Shown here piece by piece: positions 43,285 to 43,824 of a stretch of DNA of 43,824 bases (position 1 is the stretch's first letter; each line of letters opens with the position of its first letter). The position numbers and the translations under genes are program-made. Origin of the DNA: Gammaproteobacteria bacterium (lineage in GTDB: Bacteria; Pseudomonadota; Gammaproteobacteria; Ga0077536); the NCBI GenBank assembly GCA_030429865.1, contig JAUIFX010000009.1, forward strand, positions 1-43,824, given 5' to 3'. Under the pieces are notes generated by a model. The model saw nothing but the letters and a program-made list of their open reading frames with translations, made no database searches and was not told where the DNA came from.

Positions 43285-43299
43285 CTTCCGCTACTCCGC
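43276..43299. terminator. Perfect 10-bp stem-loop containing both convergent stop codons
   Basis: GCGGAGTAGC at 43276-43285 pairs exactly with GCTACTCCGC at 43290-43299 across a TTCC loop. The TAG stop of the SUMT part (43282-43284) and the TAG stop of the leftward GntR gene (43291-43293) are each in one arm. It is probably a bidirectional terminator. Confidence 0.65.
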
Positions 43300-43824
43300 G
43301 GCCGGTGTCAGGCTCGCCATCAGGTGGTGGAACTTTTCGCCCTGCACGGCGACATGCGCACGGATCGCCGTCGCCGCGGCCTCGCCGTTCTCGTCTCGAA
43401 GCGCCCGGACGATCGCCTCATGCTCCGCCATCGACTGCCGCAGCCGCCCGCGTGCCCGGAGTTGCATCCGGCGGAACGGGCGCAGCCGGCGCTGCAGGCG
43501 CAGGCATTCCTGCTCGAGAAACGCGTTACCGGACTGGCGGTAGCGCATCCGGTGGAACACCTCGTTCTCGGAAAAGTAGCGTTCGTAGTCCCGTGCCTCC
43601 ACGGTGTCGTTGCAGCGAGCGTTGATGGCGTCGAGCTCCCCCAGCGCCGCGTCGGAGATTCGGAGCGCCGCGAGGCGCGCGCAGATTGCCTCCAACTCGG
43701 CCATCACTTCGAACATGTCGATCAGTTCCACGGGTCCGGGCTGGCGCACGAAGACGCCGCGTCGCGGGATCTGCTCGACCAGCCCCGACAGCGCAAGGCG
43801 CTGCAAGGCTTCGCGGATCGGGGT
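43291..43824 (-). CDS. GntR family regulator with FCD domain, partial
   Basis: The visible 177 residues run from the window edge to the TAG at 43293. They begin TPIREALQRLALSGLVEQIPRRGVFVRQP, the end of the GntR winged helix and its wing. The rest is an all-helical FCD domain: FEVMAELEAICARLAALR, then ENEVFHRMRYRQSGN (Asp/Asn-His metal-site region) and AMAEHEAIVRAL-like SMAEHEAIVRALRDENGEAAATAIRAHV with further His residues. FCD regulators sense organic acids or other small ligands through a metal ion and usually repress a nearby catabolic operon, here out of view to the right. The N-terminal DNA-contact helix is missing because of the window end. Confidence 0.92.
   Translation of the reverse strand, partial: TPIREALQRLALSGLVEQIPRRGVFVRQPGPVELIDMFEVMAELEAICARLAALRISDAALGELDAINARCNDTVEARDYERYFSENEVFHRMRYRQSGNAFLEQECLRLQRRLRPFRRMQLRARGRLRQSMAEHEAIVRALRDENGEAAATAIRAHVAVQGEKFHHLMASLTPAAE

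Overview
The window is high-GC (roughly 70% by eye), densely packed bacterial chromosome. Twin-arginine signals, lipoboxes, Shine-Dalgarno sites, a VPLPA-type C-terminal sorting signal and a fused glucosylglycerol synthase point to a proteobacterium, most likely a gammaproteobacterium that meets salt or drought stress. This placement is inference; no rRNA or tRNA gene is visible. No insertion sequence, phage gene or CRISPR array was seen.

Layout. (1) 1-7045: a leftward operon of a two-subunit molybdenum hydroxylase and a 2,5-dihydroxypyridine dioxygenase-like protein (cut by the left edge). Opposite it runs a rightward set: a vanillyl-alcohol-oxidase-type flavoprotein, an Nramp-like permease without the usual metal motif, and a small membrane protein. 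Together they look like a catabolic locus for an N-heteroaromatic or related aromatic. (2) 7055-20863: housekeeping and accessory genes, including DUF808 and PGPGW membrane proteins, flavin enzymes, an SDR, an alpha/beta hydrolase, a Bcr/CflA-type exporter, an M48 lipoprotein protease, a Tat-exported aldo/keto reductase with two cysteine clusters, a CDP-alcohol phosphatidyltransferase, a 2OG-Fe(II) oxygenase and a histidine phosphatase. (3) 20924-26185: a VPLPA-CTERM protein and a luciferase-like monooxygenase flanking a consensus CRP-type site, then P450, aldo/keto reductase, DUF427 and DoxX genes. (4) 26222-33519: a DeaD-type helicase, a Baeyer-Villiger-type monooxygenase, an amidase, and a carotenoid oxygenase divergent from a TetR regulator across a near-perfect operator.

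(5) 33573-40389 is the most coherent system. Fructose-1,6-bisphosphatase lies divergent from a glucosylglycerol module: a GH13_18 phosphorylase, a fused phosphatase/GT20 glucosylglycerol-phosphate synthase (GgpPS) and a sodium:solute symporter 14 bases behind it. Read together they would make, break down and take up the compatible solute glucosylglycerol. The long leader before the phosphorylase carries a 12-bp palindrome and NtrC-like and sigma-54-like sequences.

(6) 40393-43824: an amidase, then the first half of a gamma-glutamyltransferase that switches abruptly at about 42781-42791 into the second half of a SUMT/CobA methyltransferase, then a GntR/FCD regulator cut by the right edge. The switch is either a real deletion fusion or an assembly chimera, so linkage of the last kilobase to the rest should be treated with caution.
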